From contig JAZARR010000032.1 of NCBI GenBank assembly GCA_037389465.1, forward strand, positions 992,001 to 1,056,000: a DNA stretch of 64,000 nucleotides, written 5' to 3'. Below are positions 1 to 12,700 of this stretch, piece after piece. The notes under the pieces are model-generated. The model saw only the letters and a list, made by a program, of their open reading frames with translations. It was not told where the DNA came from and made no database searches. The position numbers and the translations under genes are program-made. Position 1 is the first letter of the stretch, and the number at the start of each line of letters is the position of its first letter. This DNA comes from Baylisascaris procyonis (taxonomy: Eukaryota > Nematoda > Chromadorea > Rhabditida > Ascarididae).

Positions 1-1
1 G

Positions 2-121
2 GCCGCTCCTCGCGAGGACGCTGAGAAAACTTCGGCTCTCGGACGGCTAGAGTCTAGAGGGTACCCAGGATACTCAAAGAGCCCAAAGTCAACGAGTGCC
101 CTGAAAATATTGAGGACTTAA
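2..121 (+). CDS. Possible 3' end of a coding exon
   Basis: Positions 2-118 are open in one frame and end at TAA (119-121). They give about 39 residues rich in Arg, Ser, Pro and Gly. The stretch is clearly more GC-rich than the following kilobases, which is why it stands out. No domain is recognisable and the exon start would lie outside the window. It could equally be non-coding or a repeat end. Confidence 0.2.
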   Translation, partial: AAPREDAEKTSALGRLESRGYPGYSKSPKSTSALKILRT

Positions 122-3100
122 GGCAAGAGTTACCCGCTTCGAAATCTACCTTTCACTGGATGACTGAAGTGCTCTGCCCATCAAGAATATGTTGCAGTCG
201 TAGGCAGTGGAATAGGAATGTATTGAAAACACTAAGAAAAGGAGAAAATCTATGTCGCAACTTAATCGCATTTCATAATAGTGCACATCTGCACACAACA
301 TGTATACAGTCTTGCAAAGTTGACAATCAGACAGTAAAAATATTATTCAATATCGCAACAAGCCGACCAAAAGAATCTTCAACCACTAAGCAACCATATG
401 CTAACTTCCTTCACTAATATTACCTATAGATCTTTGAAGAATGAATGATAAAAATGATAAAGAGTGAAGTTCTGTTCGGTCCCGACCGAAATTTTGGCCT
501 TTCTGAGTTTGTGCGCAAAATTGATCAAAATTTAGAAGCATGTTTGGGTATCGAGAATAATCACAGACATATGAGAAAATAAACTTTGCAACGTCGGAAA
601 AGTGACAGCTAGATATTTAGATATTTATCAAATTTATCCCCTCAATTAGAAATTATTACCAGTGAAAAAACATTGTAAGAGAAGGATAGCATAGAAAAGT
701 TCAGTGAGGAAACTCTCCTAGTAATTCAAGCGTCGTTAGTGAAAATTATAAAAGAGAAGTTATATGTTAGACATAAACCCTCTAGTGAAATGGCAATGAT
801 TGCAATCTCTATAAAATTCAACACATCGAAAGCGAAGTATCAAAATCGCATGACAAATTTTTGATGAGTGGTCATTTCCCATATGTCTAGAACAACTGCA
901 AATATTATATCATCAATATACCTCAAAATAACTTTCAAAAACATCTATCACAATAAATCATATATAACAATCAAAAATCGTCTGCTCTCTCGATGTTTAC
1001 AGTATACCTGAATAAAAGATATGTCTTCGACCTGTTGATTCGGACATAGCCCGAGGCGATTCCGCTTCGAATGATGTCGCACTTTTTTCAACCATGTTGC
1101 AATAAATGAGCTTTTTCTTGTCGCTCATCGTCGCTATAAATGAGCACTGCGTTTGCAAAAAAAAAAAAAAAAATAAGATCGTTTTTGAGACAAAGTGCTG
1201 CCGTTGTCAAATACAAATCGTGAGAATTATGTGTGAAGTGATGAGCGCGACAATAAAATGACAAATGTGGGAAAGAGCAAAGCAAAACGAACTTTTTTTT
1301 ACATGTTTAGTGATGAACTCTTTCATAATCTCAAACTGACTCAACAGTATAGGAGAAAATTGTAACTTGAAGACTTCTTTTGTTGAAATTTTTTCTTTTT
1401 TTTTTTTAAAGAAACCGCTCACTTCTAATCGCCAAATGCATCATTTGTTCTCATGTTCTCATTTCTCTTTAAATAACTCTTTAAGAAGGGACTATAAAGT
1501 TCACCAAAATGGTTTATAATCGCTTTTTAACGTTATTGGAAAGCAAATATCACTGGTTACGTTTATGCCGATAGAAATGTTATGTACTATCGGTTATTTC
1601 CACTTGTTGCTTCACAACCTCTACAACCACAACATTTTATAGCTTTGGCACTTTATTGAACAAGAGCTAAAACTATTTTCAAAGAACTGATCAACCGAAT
1701 ATGACTTGAAGAATTGGTCATGAAGTGGCATTCTTAGTGATAAGATCTTTTTCAGACTCCCCTCTGTATGAACGATTGCTGAAAGGATGCATTAAGACAA
1801 GGTTGACTACATGCGCATACGTTTATGTATCTTTAGCGCGTCTGGCTCTTCCTCAGTAGATTCGCTTCGCGAATTAGGATGAAAGTAATCGCAATGTAGG
1901 GTTAAACTAAAAACTTAGATCACCTGCCAACTGAGTCAGCCAAATTTTCCCTTAACTGAGGTCCAACGTTTTGTAAATATTTGGGTTTTGTTAATATCTC
2001 ACGTAATAGGGAATCAAGCCTCCTAGCGTCACTTTCCATCACGGTCAGCTAAAAGTCTGAAATAAAGTGACTGCTGAGATCAGAAAATGAAAACGTTGTG
2101 ATTACAAATTATTGCCCTTGATGCGAACTTTCTTCAGCAGTGCTAAAAGGATTGAAAGCCTTGGTATTCATATCCATCTGGAATTGTGAGATGAGAAGGG
2201 GAGGATTTTGTTCTCCCTCAAAATCTCCCCCTGAAGAATGAGACAAATTGCTTCAATTTTGCATGGTCCTCAGAGAGTGAGGTTCCATTGAAGCGACGCT
2301 ATCTGAGTTTATTGTTCATATACCTAAAGAAAACATTGCTGCTGCCGAAAAAAACCAAGCACTTTTCAATTTTTCGTTTCTTGCATGTCTTGTGGTTGTC
2401 CTTGGAAGATTATCGTAATGCGCTCATTCTTTTTCCTTTTCCCCTAGCCTTCCTGAGGAATTATCGTTTGGAAGCAATTCGGTGAAGGTGGCAAAGCTTT
2501 CGAGCGGCAAGCGCCCTACTTCTTCGTGGATGGACAATTTTAACAACAATAACGATTCACGAAATCCAAAAATAGAGAATACATTTCTTCTAAACTACGT
2601 TATGAACTAAGTCTAAACAGTAAACACCAAATCAAAACTAAACGGTCCTATCCCCGAAAAAGTAGTTGATGTCCATAGTCATGAAGATCGACTGCAATGA
2701 CCAGCTCAGAACAAACAACAATTTCGAAAAAAAATCCTATATTTCAAAATTGCGAATTAAGTGATGATCACTTCATTAAGTGGAATGTCTACTAAGTAAC
2801 AAATCTAGCAAATTGTTTTCGCTAGTAGGGCCATCAATAAGACCATTCAATAGTTAAAGGCATTCATCCATCTTTAAGGTCACAAATCGAAGTTTGTGAG
2901 CTTCATTCAATAAGACAGAAAGCAAAACACCAAAAATAATACATCGAAAGATTAGTTACAAGTCTTCTAAATTTATTTATTCATTTATTTTAACGTAACA
3001 AAGTAGAAAAACGTGCAAAAATCTGAGCACAAACAGCACGAAGAAGCGAAACGTTTACAAAGCTAAACTCAGACGACCGCACATCGTATACGTAGAGGCA

Positions 3101-3767
3101 GTAATAATGCATAGAACGAAACGGCTCAGCTGCAAATTTCAAAACTGAAAGAGTGGATCAAATCTAATTTCTGCTATATTTTATCACCGAAGAGAGCAAA
3201 CGATATTCACAGATCGAAATAAAAGAAGTGTGGTGATCTTCTTTTTTTTGCTCACAATGCTCTTTTGGATTAATTCTTTGTATAGCCACATAGATGGATG
3301 AATTAAATGAAGAAAATGATTTCTCGTTGAACGATGTATAAGTTTGAATGAAACATTAGTGGTATGATGTTGGTTATTGCATCGATACTCGCAGATATGG
3401 ATGTTTAATCTAAAAATATTATTTCCTCGATGCACGACTCGTTCGCTATTTAAAAAAAGGCGACACCACTGAACGGTTGAGTCAGAAAATTGGAGAGGGA
3501 TCACGAGAGAAATCAACTGATGGCGGCGAAATTTGCCGTGTGGAGAAGAAGATCGTGATTGCAAATGCGGAAAAGTAATGCATGGCCTTTTGGCGCTTTT
3601 CTTTTGTGTAGTCTTTTATCTAGTTGCATATTGCCTGACGGTATCATAGTCTCAGAAACCTAAAGTTATCAGTATTTCCCGAATAGTTCAATCTCGTTGC
3701 TCAAACTTCTGTTACGTAACGTATCAAAACGTCTGGATTTTTATTTTTTTTTTTTGCTCCATTGCAG
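122..3767. other. Gene-poor stretch
   Basis: AT-rich sequence with homopolymer runs (for example the A-run near 1158-1173). I see no exon chain, RNA gene or repeat that I can support. The long minus-strand reading frame at 3184-3564 has no recognisable motif and no clear splice context. Confidence 0.4.
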
Positions 3768-3942
3768 CGATTCTCGTAGTGGTTTAGTCATCGCTGTTTT
3801 GCAGCTTTTGATATTCGTAGCGAATGAAAAGAAAAAACTGGCGAAAAACACGGTTTCTCTGAACTTGACGCTTTGCTCTGTGATGACAGTCATAGATGAG
3901 GTGGACGATGCGGAGAATATAACGGAAGCAATAGGTGATTGA
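3768..3942 (+). CDS. Candidate exon of an unknown protein
   Basis: A strong acceptor (T-run followed by TTGCAG at 3762-3767) opens into a 58-codon frame that ends at TGA 3940-3942. An alternative donor lies at 3935. The start of the frame is hydrophobic (around LVIAVLQLLIFVA), and the end is acidic with many Glu, Asp and Asn. Codon use looks more coding-like than the surroundings. No neighbouring exon could be joined with confidence, and I do not recognise the protein. Confidence 0.3.
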
Positions 3943-5008
3943 CACTTTCGAAATCAGTTTCGATGAGTGCAAGTAATGAATCCATTAATAAACTTGTTTT
4001 GTGGTAAAACTTAGGATCTGGGCTCCAATTAAAACCTCAAAGCACCAAATTATGCTTGAACGCTTATTACTAAAAAAAAACAGAAGACGAATGCAACACT
4101 TCGGATACTCTTCTAATATCTTGAGAAAGTGAAATTGAAGGTCTTTCAGTACGATTTCGATGTTCTTAGGCCCATTTTTGACACATAATTAACAAATATC
4201 CGATGAAATATTCGACTATAGCAATGAACTTGCATTGTGAATGTGCGCAAAAGATAAGCTGAAAGCATTGGAAAACGATCAAATTAGAATTAAAGTCAGT
4301 GTTTAAATATATGGACCATTAAGGATTTAAATGAAACAGAGGCACTTAGTTCATCCATTTTCTAGACAGACAAACCCAAAATGAAATTTAAATGATGCAA
4401 AGAACATTTGTTTCATCGTAAAGTGATGAAAAATTCGGAAAATACCCGTCCTTTGCTACATTATTGTAAAGGGTATTGGACTTTCATGTAGACAACATTG
4501 TAGCAGTAGAAGATTTCATCAAAATGCACCTAATTGAATGATGTATTTGCTAATCGAATTGCCAAGGTTAATTCACAAGTGCACTGTGATATGATGCATC
4601 ATTGTACATACATAATTCTTGCACTGCTTGATTTTGTGAGGTGAAGATTTATTTGAATTTCTTATCGATCTAAAACGATTGTTCACTCGGCGGAAAACGC
4701 TTTGAATAGAAACGTTCTGAAAAGATTCCGAATGAAAAACCAAGGACAATCGCATTTATCGATATGGAATGAATCGTTGGTGAATCGCAATATCTGTTTA
4801 TTTTCAGAGAATCGAATTTGCAAAATGAGCAATGGATTTATGCGTTAAGGGCACAATATTGGCAACAATAACATATAGTTGCATGGATGTAGTCGTCGGT
4901 TTCATAATAGGTACCAAAATTCTTTTATTCGTTTATGATAGCACACAACTTTTTGAGTGAGCGTTGCGTTTTTTTTTAGCCCTGATCGTTGCGTCTTAGA
5001 TAAGATAT

Positions 5009-5230
5009 TTGCTCCTGAGCCCTAACCGAAAATTTTACTCCACCTTCCTTCCCTCCATCCCTTGGAGTTTCTGTGTTACTTATTTCTGGTCAAATGTTTA
5101 TGTGCAATCGAACGCATCGGGCACAATAAGAGTTGTTCTCCTAAAAAAGGACTGCACGCATATTAAGGAACGGAACGAGTTAGGAGATTATGAATTTCAT
5201 TGGCGCGATTGCCGCATTTATGAAGAGTAA
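5009..5230 (+). CDS. Weak candidate exon
   Basis: An open frame ending at TAA 5228-5230. Its last third is charged and hydrophilic (Lys, Asp, Glu, Arg, Trp, Cys mixed), unlike random AT-rich translation. No good upstream acceptor or Met start decides its beginning. It may be a terminal exon or chance. Confidence 0.2.
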   Translation: MLLSPNRKFYSTFLPSIPWSFCVTYFWSNVYVQSNASGTIRVVLLKKDCTHIKERNELGDYEFHWRDCRIYEE

Positions 5231-8200
5231 GGCAGGAAATTTATAATTTCAAAAAATATTCTCCACCTCTATTAAAGCTGTCGTTTCTTTCTTTTAAGAT
5301 GAAAGTCCGGATTATTTCCGTTTACATGCTATGGACGTTTCTATTTGAAGTTTTTTCTCGAAAATCTAAAAAAGTATGAACGGACAACGTTTCATGCAAT
5401 TGGCGGGAAAGCAATGGAGATATATTTTGCAGCATAATGGAAAGCAATAGGCATTCGAAAGATTTCATCAACGACGAATGCCTCCTGCTATAAGCATTGT
5501 AAACAATCTGGTGGTAATTGCAAAACGCAAATTTCTTCGATCACATCAGAACGACTACTGGATGCTCGAAGCAGTTTTCGTTACTGGCGGATTAGATGAT
5601 GCCTGTCGGCGTTGATTCCCTGCAAACGTAATCCAACAATAACTCACGTTTACATGCGGCGTGAATACATATGGCGCTCTTTTTCAAATTGCCCTCGAGT
5701 ACATATACTGGACACTGGCACTAAATAACCCAGGATACAACTGCTAGCCAATAGAGGAGGCAGTAGGGGATGATATTTGGATAAATGAACGATATCCAAG
5801 AAAAAACCACCATCATCTCTCATGTGAGAGGCGCGAAATGTCCAAGCCAAAGAGATCCGACGGCGATCATAGAGGACTGGGACATCGAAATACACTTGCT
5901 GAGGCGAATAATTCAACGCTACAGGATCTCGGCACAAGCTCGACCTTCAGCAAGTCACTCTGACTTTTGCGGAAAAAAACTCAACACTGTCAGATTTGTG
6001 GTGTAAAATTTGAATCTATCATGGCTTTTGATCGGTGAAAAGTGCAAAGAAGCAATAAACATGTTTTCAATGCCGTGCACATAACGACCGCAAACATTGC
6101 TATCGACGGGTTTTGCCCATACTGTACACTCACTATTGCGAGTAGAACGGGTTGCCTATGCAGTGCCGCACAAAGCTCTTTCAACGATCGGCTTCACTCG
6201 GAGGGTTATCGTTTCGTCCATTGTACATCCGAACTAACGTTACGTTTTTTTGTCGAAATATTGATTCATAGTGTTCATTCCACTATTCATTTCCTTTCTA
6301 AATGTGCACACATTTCATATACATAACAACCGCTTGAGCGCTTTTATTTAATTTCAAAGTCCTCCGCCTATTTGTTCGATTTGCGAAAAACCGATTTCCT
6401 ACCGCTGATCATTTAATGATCTCTAGAAAGTTTTTTGCTTATTATTGTTGATTATTGAAAGCAACTATTTATGTCTCTTAATTTCTCCATCCTATAGTGT
6501 TTTTATCGCTTTATCGTGAACATTGTTTTATTTTTTATGGAAGCTTCGAGATAATCTGCAACATATTACACTATGATGAAGTGTATTTTCTGCTATGTTT
6601 TTTTCAATATTTCGCTCCATTCATCGCCTCAAAAACTGCATTCGACGATACCAGCTGAAGGAATTAATAAAGTTTTCCGAGAATTTTACTGAAAGTAATG
6701 AATGAAACGCGCAATTGGCTGTTCATTTAAAATCCATTCGAGAAGAGCCAATGAAATTTGCGATTATTGCATCGAGATAAATCATGCAAAATTAAAAGTT
6801 TCAAGAAATATGTATTCCTTCAAAAGAAATTCAGTTGATTTTTGCACTGTGCAAGCGGAAAAGCTCTTTTTTTTTCTCGCGAATGACAATGATTTGTCCC
6901 TATATAGAGGAGCACATTCGCCAAACCTGCTCTTTGCAGGTAGTACAACGGGAGCGCTGTTCGAATGCTTCTTTTAAGGCGTAATTTCCTGTTTGAAATT
7001 CCTTTCATTTGGCCGACTCTAGAAGCATCGTTGAAACATTTTACTCTCTCAAATATGCAACTATGTAGTCGCATTACTTTCTCATAGAAAAACGATTTAT
7101 TTCAAAAGTCAATATATTTGCTAGCCATTATATTCTCTCATAGCATTTCTTTATCGAGAATTGCACTTTTTTTCTTCTTTTGTGAATTTTTTCTTCATTC
7201 TGCATTCTTCTAATGTTTTTGTGTCCTATTGTACGCCTTCATATTGTTACTTCTATTATTCGTCAAGTTTTTTGACGATTTTCCATTGTTATAAAGAGTA
7301 ACACATTTCATGAAGCACATAATGAAGAATGTTATTTATATACTTCTAGGGTGAAGTCAACTGATTGTTTGATGAATCTGGCATTCACAATTTTTCTTTT
7401 TGTTTTCACAATAGTTTGGTTTGTGCTGTATGAAAAACATTAGCGAAAGCATAATAGTATTGTTTCCAATATTTTTTTCTCGGTAAAAATTTGAAGCTAT
7501 TGTCAATAATATTGCGATCCGAATATACAGATGTCTTCTTTTTTTCTTTCTTTTCGTGAATTTCTTTCTTGCTAAATTTTTCATTTAAGCCTTATTATTT
7601 GATTCGAATATACAGATGTCATTCATTAAAGAATTTAAAAAAAAGCAAGTAGACTTTGTTTTTTCTTCTTCTTCTTTGAGCCATCCAAACATCTCGTTGT
7701 TGCCTTCAGATTTACCCCATCAAAGGGCAATCAGTTGACTAGTATGCCACGTACGCGTTAACGTTGCTTTATTTAATATTCCAAAAAAACCCCCTTATCA
7801 TGAGTATTTTCAGTCTCAACAGTGAGTAATTTTTGCCAAACGAAGCGTTATCTCAAGAGTTGAACTGTATGTTTTGATATCTCAAAGTGAATAAATAGTC
7901 GTTTCGAACGCATCGTTTATCATTATTATTATCGTTTGCTGTGTTCGTCTCGTCTCGTTTCAACATGACTGGGTTCGTGTTTTCCTTTTATACTTAGTGG
8001 CATAAGTTGGAAATAAGCTAGCCTAAAAGAGGAAATATTATCAATTCTAAGCATTTGTGCCTATTTCATTTGCTTTCAAATTGATCAACTCGCATAGTGT
8101 GGCGAAAATTTTTGCAATCATTCAATTTTTTCTTCGAACTTGACGCTGAACAGTATAGTTTCTAAAGAGTACTGTTTCATCTCTCGAATCGGCTTGTTTC

Positions 8201-8798
8201 CTTCACGGTTGTAGGTAGTTCATGGAAATGGCTGACATGTAATGATTCCAAATATGTGATCTATCTCCTACGTTACAATATCACATAGATGCGATTGTTA
8301 CATCCGAGCTATGCGTGGATGATCCTCCGATATTCTTTTCTCTCAATTATGAAGCAGGCTTTGAGCTATGCGGAAAATTAGAGTTTCTCAGAATCGATCC
8401 TAAAGAAACAATAAATAACCTCAGGAAAAAGTTAAAAATATAGTATTAGAGAAACACTGCATGAAAACAAAATGAATTTCTTTCCGGGATCCGACACTTT
8501 TTCTTGTCAAATTAATGAGCCATCAAGGCTCTTCATAATCTCTTCATATGCTCCGCGCTCAGTTGAGATCATTAACGGCAAGCCTGAAGCTAATTTAGTG
8601 ATTTAATTGCTTGAAAATTACATTGAACTGTTTGATATTCAGCGAGATGCAAATTTAATGACAAACAGTGACTCTCTTATATAGAAAATCTGAGTTGAAA
8701 ATTTCAAAAATTAATAGTCGTAAGATTTTTGCAAATTTCCCAAAAATTAGAGTATGAAGTATGCTGAATTTCTAACGTGGAACATCGATTTTAATAGC
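5231..8798. other. Gene-poor stretch
   Basis: No supported gene. Around 5650-6200 the sequence is more GC-rich and both strands stay open in overlapping frames (5650-5937 minus, 5785-6006 plus, 6042-6326 plus). None has a recognisable domain or a convincing splice context. From 6330 to 8798 it is AT-rich and featureless to me. Confidence 0.4.
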
Positions 8799-9105
8799 TT
8801 ATCATGATAAACGAAGCTTTATCGCATTGTCAGCTGATAACATTATCGATGAACGTTGTGCATTTTTTTTGCACAATTTTGCATAATTTTTTCGTTCATA
8901 AATTTTTATTGCTTAGATGGTCATTAAAAAATTTTAATATCTTTTTAGGAATATTTTGTTAAAAACGCAATAATCATATCCTGAATGAGAAAAGAAATAA
9001 AGCATGCTTCAGAGCTGATAAGAAGCTTATCAGTTCAGAGGTGGCTAATCAGTTCACTGGGTCTGCCTGTTGCCGTCCGTTTGCATTCCTAAGAAATCCT
9101 TATCA
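8799..9105. promoter_or_regulatory. Cluster of GATA-factor sites
   Basis: Six TGATAA or TTATCA matches lie within about 307 bases: 8799-8804, 8805-8810, 8835-8840, 9016-9021, 9027-9032 and 9100-9105. Two pairs are palindromic. The first pair abuts as TTATCATGATAA. The second forms 8-base arms (9015-9022 and 9026-9033) around three bases. TGATAA is the extended site used by nematode endodermal GATA factors such as ELT-2 (known biology). The cluster lies 0.65-0.95 kb upstream of the first proposed adenosine deaminase codon, so an intestinal enhancer for that gene is an inference. Confidence 0.4.
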
Positions 9106-9669
9106 ACTCCTTATCGATCGTTTCTGTTGGATGCTATAAAATATATCAATAGAACAAGAGCGAAAGTCGAGCATTTTTGTTTGATGATGCAAAATTTTGC
9201 AGTAAACTTTTAATAACACATTCCATTCTAGGGATATGACATTCAGAATTAGACGGATAAAGTTCACCACTGATACAGCTACAACCTCGTTTCTTAGCCA
9301 AATTTTCCATATAACGCAAATGCGTATTGTTTCCACTTTATACTTAGGTGCATATGTATGTATGCCCACCTCCATTGAATGAGTAAGCCGTCGAATGCAG
9401 AAAACTACGCCGACCAAATCTGTTTAATACAATCATAATTTTTGTGCTGGTCGCTTATACGTCCTCTTATTAATTGCCTCCCTCAAAAGTTGCAATCATT
9501 TCGATGAAATTCATGGAATGCGAAGGTGAACATGAAATTTATTCTAGCTGCGTCAGAAGAAGGCTACCGCTTTTTTCGTCGAGGATTCACATAACTGATC
9601 ATCTTCTTCGAGAATATGACTATAAGCATCTGCTGTTTCGCTTATGTAGCCACAAAAATCCTCTATCCT

Positions 9670-9709
9670 ACCAATTTTATTGGCCAAATTTGACCACCAA
9701 TTTTATTGA
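9670..9709. promoter_or_regulatory. Two CCAAT/ATTGG palindromes upstream of adenosine deaminase
   Basis: Near-identical units, CCAATTTTATTGG at 9671-9683 and CCAATTTTATTGA at 9697-9709, repeat with a 26-base period. Each carries a CCAAT box, and the first also has its inverted copy. They end 39 bases before the proposed ATG at 9749. CCAAT is the NF-Y core motif (known). A promoter role is inferred from position only. Confidence 0.35.
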
Positions 9710-9748
9710 CCACCAATTCTGAAATAAAGCTTATCGTGGCGAAGAAAA

Positions 9749-12700
9749 ATGGCCGACGAGTATTTTGATCCGAAAATCCAGACGGATATTTCGTAGGTCT
9801 CTATCTTAGCAATTATTTTTAGTGGCAATGCTGAGTCGGTGCCAATAGTGCCAGTGACGAACGATGTTGCGAAGGATCTCAACTTCCCAAAGGTTGGCAA
9901 CTCCTGTTTGCGTATGATTTTATCCATTAGCCGATTTATCCATTCAAACAACATAAAAGATTGTGACTGGGAAGTTTTTTCAAAAACCTATCGAGTAAAT
10001 TTTCTCTGCAAAAGCTCTGCATATTCGGAGCAACGTGAAACCCAAATGATTTGCAAATGAATTTGCTGTAACTTTGTTGCTTTATGATTTTGACCAAATC
10101 GCCATCAATCTGCTGTCACTTGTCGTGTTTTCACTATAAGCACCCTCTATTGTTTCGTTCACGTGCAGCACCAAATGCATGTGCACCAATAAACTTTTTT
10201 ATCTTATCAGAGCATATTTGCATGATGCGAAATGAGATAGCTGGATTGATGCATTTATGAGCACAAGTGAATGGAACACAAAAAAAAGCTTATTTAATGT
10301 ATCGCTTTCTTTATGAATATATTCACTTTTACAAAAGAATACTGTGAATGCCGTACATAGGTGAATGCTATTGATTATCATCAAATATTTGCAAAAAGGA
10401 AACTGTCTATTTCTTTCTATTTCATCGAACTTTATGAATAGAAGTACTTCTGCAACAAAACGATGCAAAAGACTAAAATGTAAAATCCTTAACGGCAGAA
10501 GGATATTTCAAGGAATGGCGGATGATGCAAGCAGAAGAGGATTCATATTGCCTGCTGTTTTATTGTCATATTGTCACGTTTTCGAAAATTCCTGGAATTG
10601 TAATGCTTACAACAGTAAGCAATCGATAAATTCATGCTTGAATTTCCGAATCATTTACATTTCTTGATTTCTTTTTAGGTTGAACTTCATATTCATTTGG
10701 ATGGCGCTGTTAGGCATAAAACACTTCTCGAACTTTCACTGTAAGTTTTTAATCATCTAACGAAATATATTAGAAAAAAGTTAAACATATTTTTATCGCA
10801 TTCACGCACATATTACTTCATGCATGATGGAAATAATATGCTTGAGTATCAAGAGGATAGTTGCAATTTTATCAGAACTTATCGATAAGATTCTCTTTCT
10901 GAAAGAAAGTGCATATTTGAGCAAGCGATAGAAACATTTGTGTGCCTAAACAGTATGATAGCCAGAAATTTGTGTTTCATAGCGAATAATATCGTAAATG
11001 AAATCAACAGATTTAAACTTTTTTTTTAATTTGTGACAGATATTAAATTGGATCATATAAAAAAATATTTCTTTGACTTCTTAACGGAAGTGATGAAGCG
11101 AATAAGTGAAATATCATAATTGCAAACATCGCCAGACAATTCGCTTCGATAAATAAGTTCAATTTATTCAAATTGGCTGAAATTATTGCAGTGAAAAAGG
11201 ACTCGATCTGAAGGGTGCGAAAACTGTGGACGATGTGCGCAAAATTGTAACGATCCATGCGCCAACAACTTTATCGAAAATGCTCATCCCATTTGATATC
11301 TTCTTACCGCTAGTAGTGTGAGTATGCCTAATTCCCTTTTTATTATCATTTCACTGGAAGAAAATTACCATTAAAATTACCATTTTCTTTGTTTATTTCA
11401 TCCATATTAACGACTAAAAAAACCTTTAAGTCTTTCATTATAGCTGCTTGAATTGTATTGAATTCATCCCATATGCGCATTTTCTGAAACGAATTCTCCA
11501 ACAACTCAAACTCAAATATCAAGCCGTTTCAAAAGGAATGGGTGATAAATAACACATAAGACATTGCTGTAGCCATATCAGTGAAGTAATAAGAGATTTC
11601 ACGGGATGAACACTCTTCCTTTCCATCCTGGCCTTCTGTCGACTGCAAGGAGTCACTAATAATTTAATAAAGGACCGAAGACGACCGACAATTTCTGCGT
11701 TAGTATATAGTCTAGGAAGTTTTAAATAGCTTTTGAAGTATAACTGAAGGGTTATGCAACTGACGTTTATCGAAAATTATAGCAGCTAAAAAAGACATTT
11801 TGTATTCCGTCAATTATATTTGTGATGCTTCTAAAATTATGCAAGTAATTTATTCTATAGTCATTACGCACTGATTGTACAACTGTTGAAATAATCTCTA
11901 GCGGTGACAAAGACGCTATCGAACGTATCGCATATGAGCTATGCGAAGATCAATCGAAGCAAGGTGTGATTTATTTCGAGGCACGTTATTCACCGCATCT
12001 TCTCTGCAATACCGCCAACAATCATAGTTCAACATTGCCTGGAGGAGTTTACAAAAAGAAAGGACTTGTAAGTATATTCACATATTTTACTTTTAATTCC
12101 ATTAGACATATTGCTCAGGTGGTTTTACGAGATTCTCTCGTTATTGTGACGTTTTCATATGCTATCCGCATTCGGTAAAATCTATTTCTTTGAATTGAAG
12201 TTCTGAGGACCTTCTTTTTTTCAAACTTCCGAAACGAATGTTCCAATGAGAGGGAATTTAGCGTCTTTCCTAAATTTTTATGCCTTCTTTTTAAGAGTGC
12301 TTTCTTTTAGAGTGTTTGTCATATAGATGACCTCATTTCTCAGTTTTTGACGCATGAAATGTACATTTGCTCATAATAGCTCACCTTTTCATGGAACTTA
12401 GGTATAACTCTTTTAACTTCAACAAAGTTATAATACAACGGCCATGGCCAGTAATTTATTCTAAAGGACATCTCATAGAGCAGATTTTCATACGTCACTT
12501 AACTGCAGCTTCCTTCTTCCAAATCCTTCTATACGATACGCATAGACCTACGTCCGTTTATTATTTGAAGCACTGATCATCTCAAGTCAAGGCTTTCCGG
12601 AATGGAAGAAACTATCACATTTCGTCAGTCCATTGCTCAAGCAGTTTTTCCACTAAATACTCGAAACACATTGTTTGCTTGTCGTAGAAATCAATGAAGA

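Noticed and set aside
3184..3564. 126-residue minus-strand frame
   Set aside because: Low-complexity His-, Leu- and Lys-rich translation with no motif and no splice context.
5650..6326. Overlapping open frames on both strands
   Set aside because: No family motif, no splice chain, and competing frames look equally good. The GC-richer composition alone explains the openness.
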